Of a stretch of 64,000 bases of DNA, positions 1 through 7,743 are shown piece after piece. Source of the DNA: Acidobacteriota bacterium (GTDB taxonomy: Bacteria > Acidobacteriota > Blastocatellia > Pyrinomonadales > Pyrinomonadaceae); NCBI GenBank assembly GCA_016716435.1, contig JADJWI010000008.1, positions 372,001-436,000 on the forward strand, in the 5' to 3' direction. The notes below the pieces were generated by a model, which did not search any database, was not told where the DNA came from, and saw only the letters and a program-made list of their open reading frames with translations. How positions within the stretch are numbered: position 1 is the stretch's first letter; each line of letters begins with the position of its first letter. The position numbers and the translations under genes are program-made.

Positions 1-155
1 TCCGGACCAAAATTCTGCTCTGAGATATTACTCTGGCTAATCTGGTCTTCCTTTGCCGGAAGCGGAGAGTTGGCGAAAAAGAACAACCACGCCATCCAAA
101 GGCCAATTCCGAGGCTAAGCGTGAAAGCCGTCGATCCAATTGCCAAGCGTTTCAC
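1..155 (-). CDS. Secreted/anchored hypothetical protein, N-terminal part only
   Basis: Partial gene that runs off the left edge of the window. A GTG start at 155 is preceded by AAGGAG seven bases upstream, a good ribosome binding site. The visible 51 residues begin KRLAIGSTAF and contain one hydrophobic segment (about residues 8-30), so the product is probably exported or membrane anchored. The beginning resembles the start of the next gene upstream (MKRWAIGSITFF), so it looks like a third member of the same tandem family; only 19 bases separate the two genes. No function is recognised. Confidence 0.6.
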   Translation of the reverse strand, partial: MKRLAIGSTAFTLSLGIGLWMAWLFFFANSPLPAKEDQISQSNISEQNFGP

Positions 156-174
156 TTAAATACTCCTTATCGCT

Positions 175-1050
175 TTAGCAACCTGCCATACCGAAATCCG
201 CGGCAAACCCGACAAGTTTTCCAGGCTCGGCCAGGGTCGATAAATGCAACTCGGTTGCCGTGAAGCCCTTTTCATTGAACTCATCGAAGTAGAGGTCGAG
301 TTTGCTGTCGTTATCTATATCGCCGACCCAAAGTAAGCTTCCGAAAATATCTCGGTCCCCGCCGAAATGATGAATTTGCTTTAGGATCTGAGTGGTGCCG
401 TTCGACTCAAGAACAAGAACCGCGACTTTCGTGTGGTCTTTAGTCATACCGCGAGATGTTCTGAGTATGTAAGTATGGTCGCCGATGGAGAATTCACGTC
501 GGAAACCATCCGAAATTTCCACGAAATCCGGCTCGCCGTTTTCCTTTTCGGCCCATCTTTTCCGGTTATGCAATGTCAGAACTGGCCCTTGTCCAATTGT
601 CGATAATCCGCTGACTGCGAAAATCTGACGACCAAGAATATCAAACGACAATTTCGCGTCGCGTTCATCACCAGGCCAACTGATCGAATTAAGCCTTTTT
701 ACCTTCGCTCGAACGGAAAATAACGAGAAGGAATCTTTATTTTCGGATAGGACCGTCCAAAGTTCGCCGTTCTTAGCAACAACATCCGAACGACGATAGA
801 TGCCATCATCGAGGATCTCGATCAATCGGCCGGGAGGCTTTTTATATTCAATATCTTGGAAGTTGGGGAGGCCGGTGAATTCTGGGACAAATTCATCTTT
901 TTCGGTCCTGGTTAGACCAAGTTCAGTCGAATTTGGAGTGACGAGGTCATCCCGATTGGGAATTTCGACTTTCAGCAGAGGCCACACAACAAGGACCCCG
1001 ATCAAAAATGCGGCGAAAAATGTGATAGATCCGATTGCCCAGCGTTTCAT
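175..1050 (-). CDS. Secreted hypothetical protein with DxDxDxK C-terminal motif (paralogue 2)
   Basis: 291 residues from the ATG at 1050, chosen because the hydrophobic N-terminal segment (MKRWAIGSITFFAAFLIGVL) begins there; a longer frame to 1089 would overlap the upstream gene. After the anchor come a conserved FVPEFTGLPNF box and a GRLIEI box, then a beta-rich body. Near the C-terminus LLWVGDIDNDSKLDLYF resembles a calcium-binding DxDxDG loop of the FG-GAP/VCBS type, and the protein ends in Gly-Cys. The same boxes occur in the gene at 1056-1976. Five bases separate the two genes, so they are probably one operon. Function unknown; an extracytoplasmic location is inferred from the N-terminus. 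Confidence 0.75.
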   Translation of the reverse strand: MKRWAIGSITFFAAFLIGVLVVWPLLKVEIPNRDDLVTPNSTELGLTRTEKDEFVPEFTGLPNFQDIEYKKPPGRLIEILDDGIYRRSDVVAKNGELWTVLSENKDSFSLFSVRAKVKRLNSISWPGDERDAKLSFDILGRQIFAVSGLSTIGQGPVLTLHNRKRWAEKENGEPDFVEISDGFRREFSIGDHTYILRTSRGMTKDHTKVAVLVLESNGTTQILKQIHHFGGDRDIFGSLLWVGDIDNDSKLDLYFDEFNEKGFTATELHLSTLAEPGKLVGFAADFGMAGC

Positions 1051-1055
1051 AATTC

Positions 1056-1976
1056 TTAGCACCCCGCGGAGTTGAAGCCGGCGACCCATTCTACCAAGTT
1101 TCCATCTTTAGCTGGCGAGGAAAGGTAAAGATTTGACCCAAAGCCGCCTTTTTCGAACCCAAAGTCTGAGAAGTACAGATCCAGTTTCCCATCTCCGTCC
1201 ATGTCACCGACCCACAACAACTCTCCGATGCTGTTATAGAGCGTATTGTCATCTTTGTAAAAACGATTGAAAGTAACAATTTGAGACCTGTTCTCGGATT
1301 CAAGGACGAGCACATTCACCGTGCCTCCGTCACGCTGAAGTCCGGCAGCAACACGAAGCACGTATTCGCTGCCTGAAAGGCTGAAGTTCCGTCTAAATCC
1401 CTGTTCCAAAAACATGCCCTCTGCCGGATCATCTTTCCGGAAAAGCGTCGGAACTTCGCGCGGCTTAAGGCCGGAAATGCCATTCAACAAGAACACTAAG
1501 TCCCCCTTTTTATCGTATTTCAACCAGTCGTAGGGTTCATCGCCCGGACCGAGATACCCATGCCGGGGCATTCGTTTAACCGTTGTTTCGGCCAAACGCA
1601 TCTTCGAGCGATCAGAGTAGAAGCCCAGCCACGTTTCCCCCTGCTTAACTAACAATTCACTTCTGCTGTAGCTCGGCCATGAAGCCTCTGGATCTCGATT
1701 TTCCTTCACATCGATCAATCTTCCCTTCGTTCCTACACCATCGATTTCCAGCTTCTCATCAAACGCGGGCAAATTCGTAAACTCGGGGACGAAGTCGTCG
1801 GGGGGTAGCGCTTTTTCGGTGACGATCTCGAGTCGTTCTGTCTGGGATTCGGGGGCGGAGGTGGTCTTTGCTTCTTGCTCCCACATGAAGAGACTCAATT
1901 GACCGAAGTTGTAGGCGGTTGCTCCGATAACGAAGGCTGAAAAAAAGACCACAAACAGCTTAAGTTTTCTTTCCAT
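1056..1976 (-). CDS. Secreted hypothetical protein with DxDxDGK C-terminal motif (paralogue 1)
   Basis: 306 residues from the ATG at 1976 (MERKLKLFVVFFSAFVIG), the first start that places the membrane segment at the N-terminus. It shares with the next gene the FVPEFTNLPAF box, a GRLIDV box, the LLWVGDMDGDGKLDLYF loop and a C-terminal Ala-Gly-Cys. The acidic loop is the kind that binds calcium in integrin-like and VCBS repeats, but only one copy is seen here. First gene of a tandem set of at least three on this strand. The family is not recognised. Confidence 0.75.
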   Translation of the reverse strand: MERKLKLFVVFFSAFVIGATAYNFGQLSLFMWEQEAKTTSAPESQTERLEIVTEKALPPDDFVPEFTNLPAFDEKLEIDGVGTKGRLIDVKENRDPEASWPSYSRSELLVKQGETWLGFYSDRSKMRLAETTVKRMPRHGYLGPGDEPYDWLKYDKKGDLVFLLNGISGLKPREVPTLFRKDDPAEGMFLEQGFRRNFSLSGSEYVLRVAAGLQRDGGTVNVLVLESENRSQIVTFNRFYKDDNTLYNSIGELLWVGDMDGDGKLDLYFSDFGFEKGGFGSNLYLSSPAKDGNLVEWVAGFNSAGC

Positions 1977-2099
1977 TTGGCAACCTCGGTCTGCTTTGTG
2001 AGTCATTTTAGCACGGAGGCGGTTTCGAATTGTAGTAAAATCTTTTGTAGTTGACAGATGATAGGTGATAGGTGAGAGATAAGAAGTTCGGGTGTGAAA

Positions 2100-2130
2100 G
2101 CGCCCTTACTTACGTGCGGGCTACGGACAC
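2100..2130. repeat. REP-like dispersed repeat, copy A
   Basis: A 31-bp sequence starting GCGCCCTTACTTACG and ending GGGCTACGGACAC, with GCCC and GGGC able to pair. Related copies lie at 43224-43254, 45457-45481 and 47604-47634; copy A and the last match at 25 of 31 positions by eye. It sits in the gap just before coaBC. It allows a longer reading frame upstream of the true coaBC start. Confidence 0.6.
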
Positions 2131-2156
2131 AGGCTACTGCAAAGGCCACAGACGCT

Positions 2157-3410
2157 ATGGGTAAATATCGAATAAGTTTAGGTGTGAGCGGGGGAATCGC
2201 GGCTTATAAGGCTGTGGAGGTGATGCGGCTGCTGCAGAAGGCGGGGTGCGAGGTCTCGGTGGCGATGACGCGGCACGCGACGGAGTTTGTGCAGCCGTTG
2301 ACGTTTCGGGCGCTGACGGGCGGGCATGTGATCGTGGACGACTACGACCCGGCGAATCCGGACCCGATCGCACACATCAATTTTTCGCAGGAGATCGACC
2401 TTCTGCTGATAGTGCCAGCGACGGCGAATATTATCGGCAAATTTGCCAATGGCATCGCCGATGACTTCCTGAGTTCGACCTATCTTGCCTGCACGGCCCC
2501 GGTGATGATCGCACCGGCGATGAACACGACGATGTGGGAGCAGCCCGCGACGCAGCGAAACATCGAACGGCTCAAGGCCGATGGCGTCCATTTTGTCGAG
2601 CCGGTGGCCGGCGAACTCGCCTGCAAAACGGTCGGGACCGGGAAGCTTGAAGATGTTGAGAATATCGTCCGACAGGCATTAGCTAAGCTCGATTCCAAAT
2701 TCCAAATTCCAAATTCTGGATCGCCTTCGGATCTGGAATCTGGAATCTGGAATAGGAAATCGGATTTGTCAGGCGAACGGTTTTTGATTACCGTTGGCGG
2801 GACTCGGGAGGCGATCGATCCGGTGCGGTTCATTTCGAACCATTCATCTGGGAAGATGGGCTTTGCTTTGGCGGAGGCCGCTCGCGACCGCGGTGCGGAG
2901 GTGACGGTGGTCGCCGGCGTTACGACGGCCGAACCGCCGACGGGCGTCCGGGTTCTGCGGGGAGTCTCTGCCGAGGAAATGCACTCGGCCGTTAAAGGCG
3001 AGATCGAGAATGCCACTGTTTTTGTCGGTGCTGCGGCCGTCGCGGATTATGCTCCGGTGAATGCGGCGGATGCGAAGATAAAAAAAGAAGGTAAGGAGCA
3101 GCTCACGCTCGAGCTCAAGAAAACGCCAGACATTTTGGCCGAGGTCTCGCGAAACCGGACGAACGGGTTGCTTGTGGTCGGCTTTGCCGCCGAGACCAAT
3201 GATGTTGTCGGCTATGCCCGCTCCAAAATGGAAAAAAAGGGGCTCGATATGGTCGTGGCGAATGACATCACCCGCGAAGGTGCGGGCTTCAACACCGACA
3301 CGAACATCGCTACCATTTTGACCCGCAGCGGCGAGGCTATCGATCTGCCGATGATGCCCAAACGGGAAATGGCTGATAGAATTCTCGATGAACTGGTTAA
3401 ATTAAGGTAG
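2157..3410 (+). CDS. coaBC: Bifunctional phosphopantothenoylcysteine decarboxylase / phosphopantothenate-cysteine ligase
   Basis: 417 residues from the ATG at 2157 (MGKYRISLGVSGGIAAYK), chosen because upstream codons fall in a REP-like repeat. The enzyme joins cysteine to 4'-phosphopantothenate and decarboxylates the product to 4'-phosphopantetheine on the way to coenzyme A. The N-terminal CoaC half has the FMN-site SGGIAAYK, the catalytic His in DPIAHINFS, the PAMNTTMWE loop and an ANGIADDFLSS segment. The CoaB half begins near residue 204 with VGGTREAIDPVRFISNHSSG and has AAVADYAP and the lysine-rich KIKKEGKEQLTLELKK. The inter-domain linker carries an unusual in-frame palindromic repeat (2691-2753). 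Followed nine bases later by a uracil-DNA glycosylase gene. Confidence 0.95.
   Translation: MGKYRISLGVSGGIAAYKAVEVMRLLQKAGCEVSVAMTRHATEFVQPLTFRALTGGHVIVDDYDPANPDPIAHINFSQEIDLLLIVPATANIIGKFANGIADDFLSSTYLACTAPVMIAPAMNTTMWEQPATQRNIERLKADGVHFVEPVAGELACKTVGTGKLEDVENIVRQALAKLDSKFQIPNSGSPSDLESGIWNRKSDLSGERFLITVGGTREAIDPVRFISNHSSGKMGFALAEAARDRGAEVTVVAGVTTAEPPTGVRVLRGVSAEEMHSAVKGEIENATVFVGAAAVADYAPVNAADAKIKKEGKEQLTLELKKTPDILAEVSRNRTNGLLVVGFAAETNDVVGYARSKMEKKGLDMVVANDITREGAGFNTDTNIATILTRSGEAIDLPMMPKREMADRILDELVKLR
2691..2753. repeat. Imperfect palindrome of heptamer repeats inside coaBC
   Basis: The left arm is three ATTCCAA units; the right arm is three TGGAATC units, roughly its reverse complement, separated by about 20 bases. 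The stretch is read in frame as the CoaC-CoaB linker. The same heptamer family forms an array at 43144-43199 and shorter runs near 45540 and 48000. Confidence 0.75.
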
Positions 3411-3419
3411 CTGACGCCG

Positions 3420-4370
3420 ATGCTAGAGGAAACGAAATCGCTGATCCGCGATGTCCGCGAGCAGGTTCTTTATCTGCAGGAACTTGGCGTCGATGCGCTC
3501 GGCGTTGAATGGAAGGCGTCTGAAACAAGTCAGCCAGTGCGGAACGCGTCGGCAAGTTCCACGGCAACCGAGCAAAATGTAATAAAGGAATCGCCGCCGC
3601 CGGACATTGTCATTCCGTCGCGGAAAGCCGAAGCCGCAAGGGCCGATCAGAGGCCGGCGGGCTCGCGGATGGCCGCTCTGCCTTCGCTTTCAAAACGCAA
3701 ACCGATCGAACGCGGGCCGATGGTCGAAGACGCGAGTGTGGTCATATCGGCAAGTGAAGAGACGATTGCGGAGACGCCTGCGAACGATGCGGCGATCGAT
3801 ATGAAAACAGCACCTAGCAACGAAAGCATCGAATCGATCCGGGCCGAGATAGGTGAATGCACGCGTTGCGCGCTGTGCGCCGGCCGGACGCAGGTAGTCC
3901 ACAGCACGGGCAATTTCAACGCAGAGCTGATGTTCATCGGCGAGGCTCCGGGGGCAGATGAAGACATTAAGGGCGAGCCCTTTGTCGGCCGTGCCGGGCA
4001 GCTTTTAACGAAGATAATCGAGGCCATCGGTATCAAACGCGAAGATGTCTTTATCGGCAACATCAATCGCTGCCGCCCGCCGGGAAACCGACAGCCATTG
4101 CCCGAGGAAGCGAGCGTTTGCCGGCCGTTTCTATTGCGAGAGGTCGCGGTGATCAAGCCGAAGGTGATAGTTGTGCTCGGCGCGCATGCGGCGCACAATC
4201 TTCTCGAGGTAAAAACGCCGATCTCAAAGCTTCGAGGTCAGTTTCACGACTATTTCGGCACTAAAGTAATGCCGACGTTTCATCCTGCATACCTGCTCCG
4301 AGACCCGCACAAGAAAAAAGAGGTCTGGGACGACATGAAGATGGTCCGCGACCTGCTGCGGACGATGTGA
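3420..4370 (+). CDS. Family 4 uracil-DNA glycosylase with a long N-terminal extension
   Basis: 316 residues. Removes uracil from DNA at the start of base excision repair. The catalytic domain begins near residue 140. Four cysteines suitable for the [4Fe-4S] cluster of this family are visible: CTRC near residues 147-150, then one in NRCRPPGN and one in ASVCRPF. The active-site motif GEAPGADED, the GRAGQLL segment and the HPAYLLRDP motif are intact. The first 140 residues are low-complexity and Ala/Glu/Pro rich, and are not part of the usual 200-residue enzyme; they may be a protein-binding tail. The start lies nine bases after coaBC, so co-transcription is likely. Confidence 0.9.
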   Translation: MLEETKSLIRDVREQVLYLQELGVDALGVEWKASETSQPVRNASASSTATEQNVIKESPPPDIVIPSRKAEAARADQRPAGSRMAALPSLSKRKPIERGPMVEDASVVISASEETIAETPANDAAIDMKTAPSNESIESIRAEIGECTRCALCAGRTQVVHSTGNFNAELMFIGEAPGADEDIKGEPFVGRAGQLLTKIIEAIGIKREDVFIGNINRCRPPGNRQPLPEEASVCRPFLLREVAVIKPKVIVVLGAHAAHNLLEVKTPISKLRGQFHDYFGTKVMPTFHPAYLLRDPHKKKEVWDDMKMVRDLLRTM

Positions 4371-4423
4371 TTTGCGGCCGGGGGCCGTGAATCCGAACAA
4401 GGGGGTTTCTCGAAACCGCTGTT

Positions 4424-5386
4424 ATGAGACACGTTAGAGCCACAGTGGCCGCCGTTGGTGCCGCAATAGGCTCGATTCCAATGCTAAGATTTACTGGAGC
4501 AGCAGCGGCTGGAAAGGGGACGTCCGCAGTTGAGCGGCCGGGTATAGAAGAGTGCCGTGCGATCACAAAGCGGTACGGGACCAGCTTTTATTTTGCTACG
4601 CAGTTCTTTCCACGTGAGGTTCGCGAGGGCATTTATGCGGTATATGCCTTCGCCCGGATCCCAGACGAAATAGTCGACGACCCGAACTGCTCTGATCACG
4701 AGAACGCGACTCGTCGGCTCGAGGAATGGTATGCGGAATTCAAGCAAGCATTCCTTGCCGGGAGTTCTGCCGACGCGGTGCTCGACGCGATCGTAAAGCA
4801 GTTTCATAAGTACGGTATCCCTGAATCTGAGTGCGATGCGTTCATTCGCTCGATGTTCATGGATGAGCGGAAGTTCTCATACGCGAACTACGAAGAGCTC
4901 GAAGAGTACATGTACGGCTCGGCGTCGGTGATCGGGTTAATGGTGACTCGGATCGTTGGGTATTCGGGCGAAGAGGCGTTCGAATATGCAAAGAAGCTTG
5001 GCAACGCCTTTCAGCTAACGAACTTTCTCCGAGATATCCGCGAAGATTACGATGACCTCGGTCGCGTTTACATGCCCGAGGACGAGATGGCGAAGTTCGG
5101 GCTGACGAGGGACGACATCGCGAGCCGCGTTCGCGATGAGCGGTTCGAGCGGTTCATGCGGTATCAGATCGAACGGAACCGCGAGGTCTACCGCCAGGCC
5201 TTCCCGGGCATCCGGATGCTCCATTGGCGCGGGCGGCTCGCGGTCAAGATCTCTTACGTACTTTACAAAGCGATCCTCGGTGAGATCGAGCGGGCCAATT
5301 ACAACGTTTACGCGGGCCGCGTCCGCACCAACCGACAGCAAAAGATCGTGCTATCCCTCAAAGCCCTTGCGGGTGTCTATGAATAA
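4424..5386 (+). CDS. crtB: Phytoene synthase (squalene/phytoene synthase family)
   Basis: 320 residues. Condenses two geranylgeranyl diphosphates head-to-head to phytoene, the first committed carotenoid step. The first aspartate-rich motif is at residues 81-86 (DEIVDD, after YAVYAFARIP) and the second near 203-211 (DIREDYDD in LTNFLRDIREDYDD), both needed to bind Mg-diphosphate. The C-terminal part has the usual YNVYAGRVRTN segment. The first 30 residues are poorly conserved and Ala-rich, so a start at the second Met (4481) is possible. The stop overlaps the crtI start by eight bases, so translation of the two is probably coupled. Confidence 0.92.
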   Translation: MRHVRATVAAVGAAIGSIPMLRFTGAAAAGKGTSAVERPGIEECRAITKRYGTSFYFATQFFPREVREGIYAVYAFARIPDEIVDDPNCSDHENATRRLEEWYAEFKQAFLAGSSADAVLDAIVKQFHKYGIPESECDAFIRSMFMDERKFSYANYEELEEYMYGSASVIGLMVTRIVGYSGEEAFEYAKKLGNAFQLTNFLRDIREDYDDLGRVYMPEDEMAKFGLTRDDIASRVRDERFERFMRYQIERNREVYRQAFPGIRMLHWRGRLAVKISYVLYKAILGEIERANYNVYAGRVRTNRQQKIVLSLKALAGVYE

Positions 5387-6881
5387 AAAAGTAGTGATCA
5401 TCGGGGCTGGCATCGGCGGCCTCGGCACCGCCGGCCTTTTCGCAAAAAAAGGCTACGACGTTACCGTGCTCGAAAAGAACGAGCACGCCGGCGGCAGGGC
5501 AAATATCTTTGAGGCCGAGGGTTTTCGGTTCGATATGGGGCCGTCATGGTATCTCGCCCCGGACCTCTTCGAGCACTACTTTGAACTCTTAGGCGAACGG
5601 GTCGAGGACCATCTTGACCTAGTTCGGCTCTCACCTTCATATCGCATCTTCTTTCAGGGCGACCCGGATACGTTAGAAATACATTCGGATATCGAAAAGG
5701 ACGGCAGGACTTTTGACGCGATCGAGCCCGGCTCTTCGGAAATGCTCAAGAAGTATCTCGCCCAGTCGGAGTATCAGTATGAGGTGGCGACGCAGCACTT
5801 CATGTATAAGAACTACGACACGGTCTTCGATTTCTTCAACAAGCGTGTGATGACGGAAGGTCAAAAGCTTTCGGTCTTTTCGAAGATGCACAACTTCGTC
5901 ACGCGGTTCTTCAAATCGCGCAAGCTGCAGCAGGTGATGGAATATACGATGGTCTTTCTAGGCACGTCTCCATACGAAGCACCGGCCATCTATAACCTGA
6001 TGTCGCACATGGATTTCAATCAGGGCGTGTTCTATCCGCAGGGCGGTTTTTACGAGCTGATAAATGCACTTGTCCGCGTTGCGGAAAAGAACGGAGCGAA
6101 GGTCCGTACGAACGCGGCGGTGGCGGAAATACTTGTCGGCAACGGTAAGGCGAGCGGCGTGAAGCTGGAAAGCGGCGAAGTGGTTGAGGCGGACATTGTC
6201 ATCTCGAATGCCGACTACCAATTTACCGAGACGCGGCTATTGCCTGAAAAAGCTCAGACCTACAAGAAGAAATATTGGGATAAGAAGGTGCTCGCTCCGT
6301 CTGCCTTCATTCTTTACCTAGGCGTGAAGGAAAAGATGCCGCAGCTCATTCATCACAACCTGCTCTTCAGCGATGATTGGCGGAAGAACTTTGACGAGAT
6401 CTACAAGGACCCGAAGCTCCCGAACGAACCTTCGCTCTACGTTTGTGCGCCGTCGGTGACCGATCCCGGCGTTGCCCCAGAAGGCAAAGAGAATCTTTTC
6501 GTATTGGTGCCGATCGCTTCCGGACTCGAGATAACGGTGGAGCGGAAGCAGGAATATGCGGATCACGTTCTTGAGCGGATGGAACGTGAAATGGGACTCG
6601 ATGGACTGCGGGAAAAGATCGAGTACATGCGGATCTACACCGTCGATGATTTTCTGAACGACTACAACAGCTTCAAGGGCACGGCCCTCGGTCTTGCCCA
6701 TACCATCTGGCAGACGGCGATCTTCCGGCCGAATAATCGGTCAAAGAAGGTAAGTAATCTCTTTTACGTTGGTGCGGGGACGAATCCGGGTATCGGGACG
6801 CAGATCTGCCTGATCAGCGCCGAACTTGTCTACAAACGCGTCCACGGGATCAAGACCGCTGAGCCGCTGACGACCATCTAA
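5379..6881 (+). CDS. crtI: Phytoene desaturase / carotenoid dehydrogenase
   Basis: 500 residues from the ATG at 5379, inside the end of crtB. FAD-dependent desaturation of phytoene toward lycopene-type polyenes. The N-terminus is a Rossmann FAD fold (KKVVIIGAGIGGLGTAG, then VLEKNEHAGGRA at the ribose-binding position). The C-terminus has the CrtI-family signature VGAGTNPGIGTQ, near residue 465, which contacts FAD. The length is typical. It converges on the UbiA gene, and the two stop codons overlap in the four bases CTAA (6878-6881). The number of desaturation steps cannot be read from sequence. Confidence 0.93.
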   Translation: MNKKVVIIGAGIGGLGTAGLFAKKGYDVTVLEKNEHAGGRANIFEAEGFRFDMGPSWYLAPDLFEHYFELLGERVEDHLDLVRLSPSYRIFFQGDPDTLEIHSDIEKDGRTFDAIEPGSSEMLKKYLAQSEYQYEVATQHFMYKNYDTVFDFFNKRVMTEGQKLSVFSKMHNFVTRFFKSRKLQQVMEYTMVFLGTSPYEAPAIYNLMSHMDFNQGVFYPQGGFYELINALVRVAEKNGAKVRTNAAVAEILVGNGKASGVKLESGEVVEADIVISNADYQFTETRLLPEKAQTYKKKYWDKKVLAPSAFILYLGVKEKMPQLIHHNLLFSDDWRKNFDEIYKDPKLPNEPSLYVCAPSVTDPGVAPEGKENLFVLVPIASGLEITVERKQEYADHVLERMEREMGLDGLREKIEYMRIYTVDDFLNDYNSFKGTALGLAHTIWQTAIFRPNNRSKKVSNLFYVGAGTNPGIGTQICLISAELVYKRVHGIKTAEPLTTI

Positions 6882-7723
6882 AATGCTTTCGGCCCGAAAA
6901 TGTACCAGAAAAGCAGGAAACCGGCGGCCGCATTAACTAACGGAAATCGTCGATAAATGTTGAAGATTCCGCCTTCTTCGCTTGATGCGAATGAGATAGC
7001 GATCATCGCGGTGAAAACGGCTGCAAGCACGACCGCCGCCCATCCGATGAACGCAAATGCGAGTGCGGCCGAGGCTAGGTAGAGAGCAAGGCAATAGATC
7101 AAGGTTCCGGTGTGGCCGAGAAGCGTTGCGACGGTCGAGATGCCTGCCTCGCGATCGGCTTCGATGTCCGGGATGGCGGAGTAGGCGTGCATCGCCATTG
7201 TCCAAAGGCCGCCGGCGATAATGGTCGCGACCGGTGGGAATTCGCCGGAGATCAATTGATAGGCGAAGGCACCTGGAAAAACATAGAGCACATTGAACGC
7301 TGAATCGAGAATCGGTTTGGTCTTTGCCCTAATCGGCGGGGCCGAGTAAAAGACCGAAAAGAAGATAAACAGGCTCATCGCGAGCATACCGGCCGGCCAA
7401 AGAGCAGGAATCAAGATGAGGAACGGCAAATTTGCGGCGAGGATCGCAAGAGCCAGCGGCCGGCGCTTCTCTGGTGTTACAAGCCCTTCATAATCGGCTT
7501 TTTTAGGGTTGCGACGATCGGTCTCGTAGTCGAAAATATCGTTTATGCCATAGATCAGAATATTGGCAGGAAGAAAGAAATACAACCCGTAAACGAGCGC
7601 CGGCAGTGTCAGCAACTGGTCAGTTGACGAAATAGCCGCGGCAAGGCCGACAAGATACGGCCCAAAAACGTAGATCCAAAATCGAGGCCTGCTGATTTGC
7701 AGAAAATAGGCGGCTTTCGGCAC
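6878..7723 (-). CDS. UbiA-family prenyltransferase, probable carotenoid (lycopene) elongase
   Basis: 281 residues, GTG start at 7723. A polytopic membrane protein with about eight hydrophobic helices and the two aspartate-rich motifs of UbiA prenyltransferases: NDIFDYETD near residues 61-69 and DIEADREAG near 185-193. Both bind Mg-diphosphate of the prenyl donor. Its place between crtBI and a CruF-like gene matches lycopene elongases (LyeJ/CrtEb type) that add C5 units to make C50 carotenoids. A role in quinone or chlorophyll prenylation cannot be excluded by sequence alone. It is divergent from the CruF-Idi gene with only 20 bases between the start codons. Confidence 0.8.
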   Translation of the reverse strand: MPKAAYFLQISRPRFWIYVFGPYLVGLAAAISSTDQLLTLPALVYGLYFFLPANILIYGINDIFDYETDRRNPKKADYEGLVTPEKRRPLALAILAANLPFLILIPALWPAGMLAMSLFIFFSVFYSAPPIRAKTKPILDSAFNVLYVFPGAFAYQLISGEFPPVATIIAGGLWTMAMHAYSAIPDIEADREAGISTVATLLGHTGTLIYCLALYLASAALAFAFIGWAAVVLAAVFTAMIAISFASSEEGGIFNIYRRFPLVNAAAGFLLFWYIFGPKAF

Positions 7724-7729
7724 AAAGCG

Positions 7730-7737
7730 AGTATATC
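7730..7737. promoter_or_regulatory. Candidate shared bidirectional -10 element
   Basis: The 20-base gap between two divergent GTG starts holds the dyad GAGTATATCTC. On the plus strand TATATC ends six bases before GTG (7744). On the minus strand TATACT ends six bases before GTG (7723). Both transcripts would then begin at or next to the start codon. No good -35 is seen on either side. Inference only. Confidence 0.35.
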
Positions 7738-7743
7738 TCAGCG

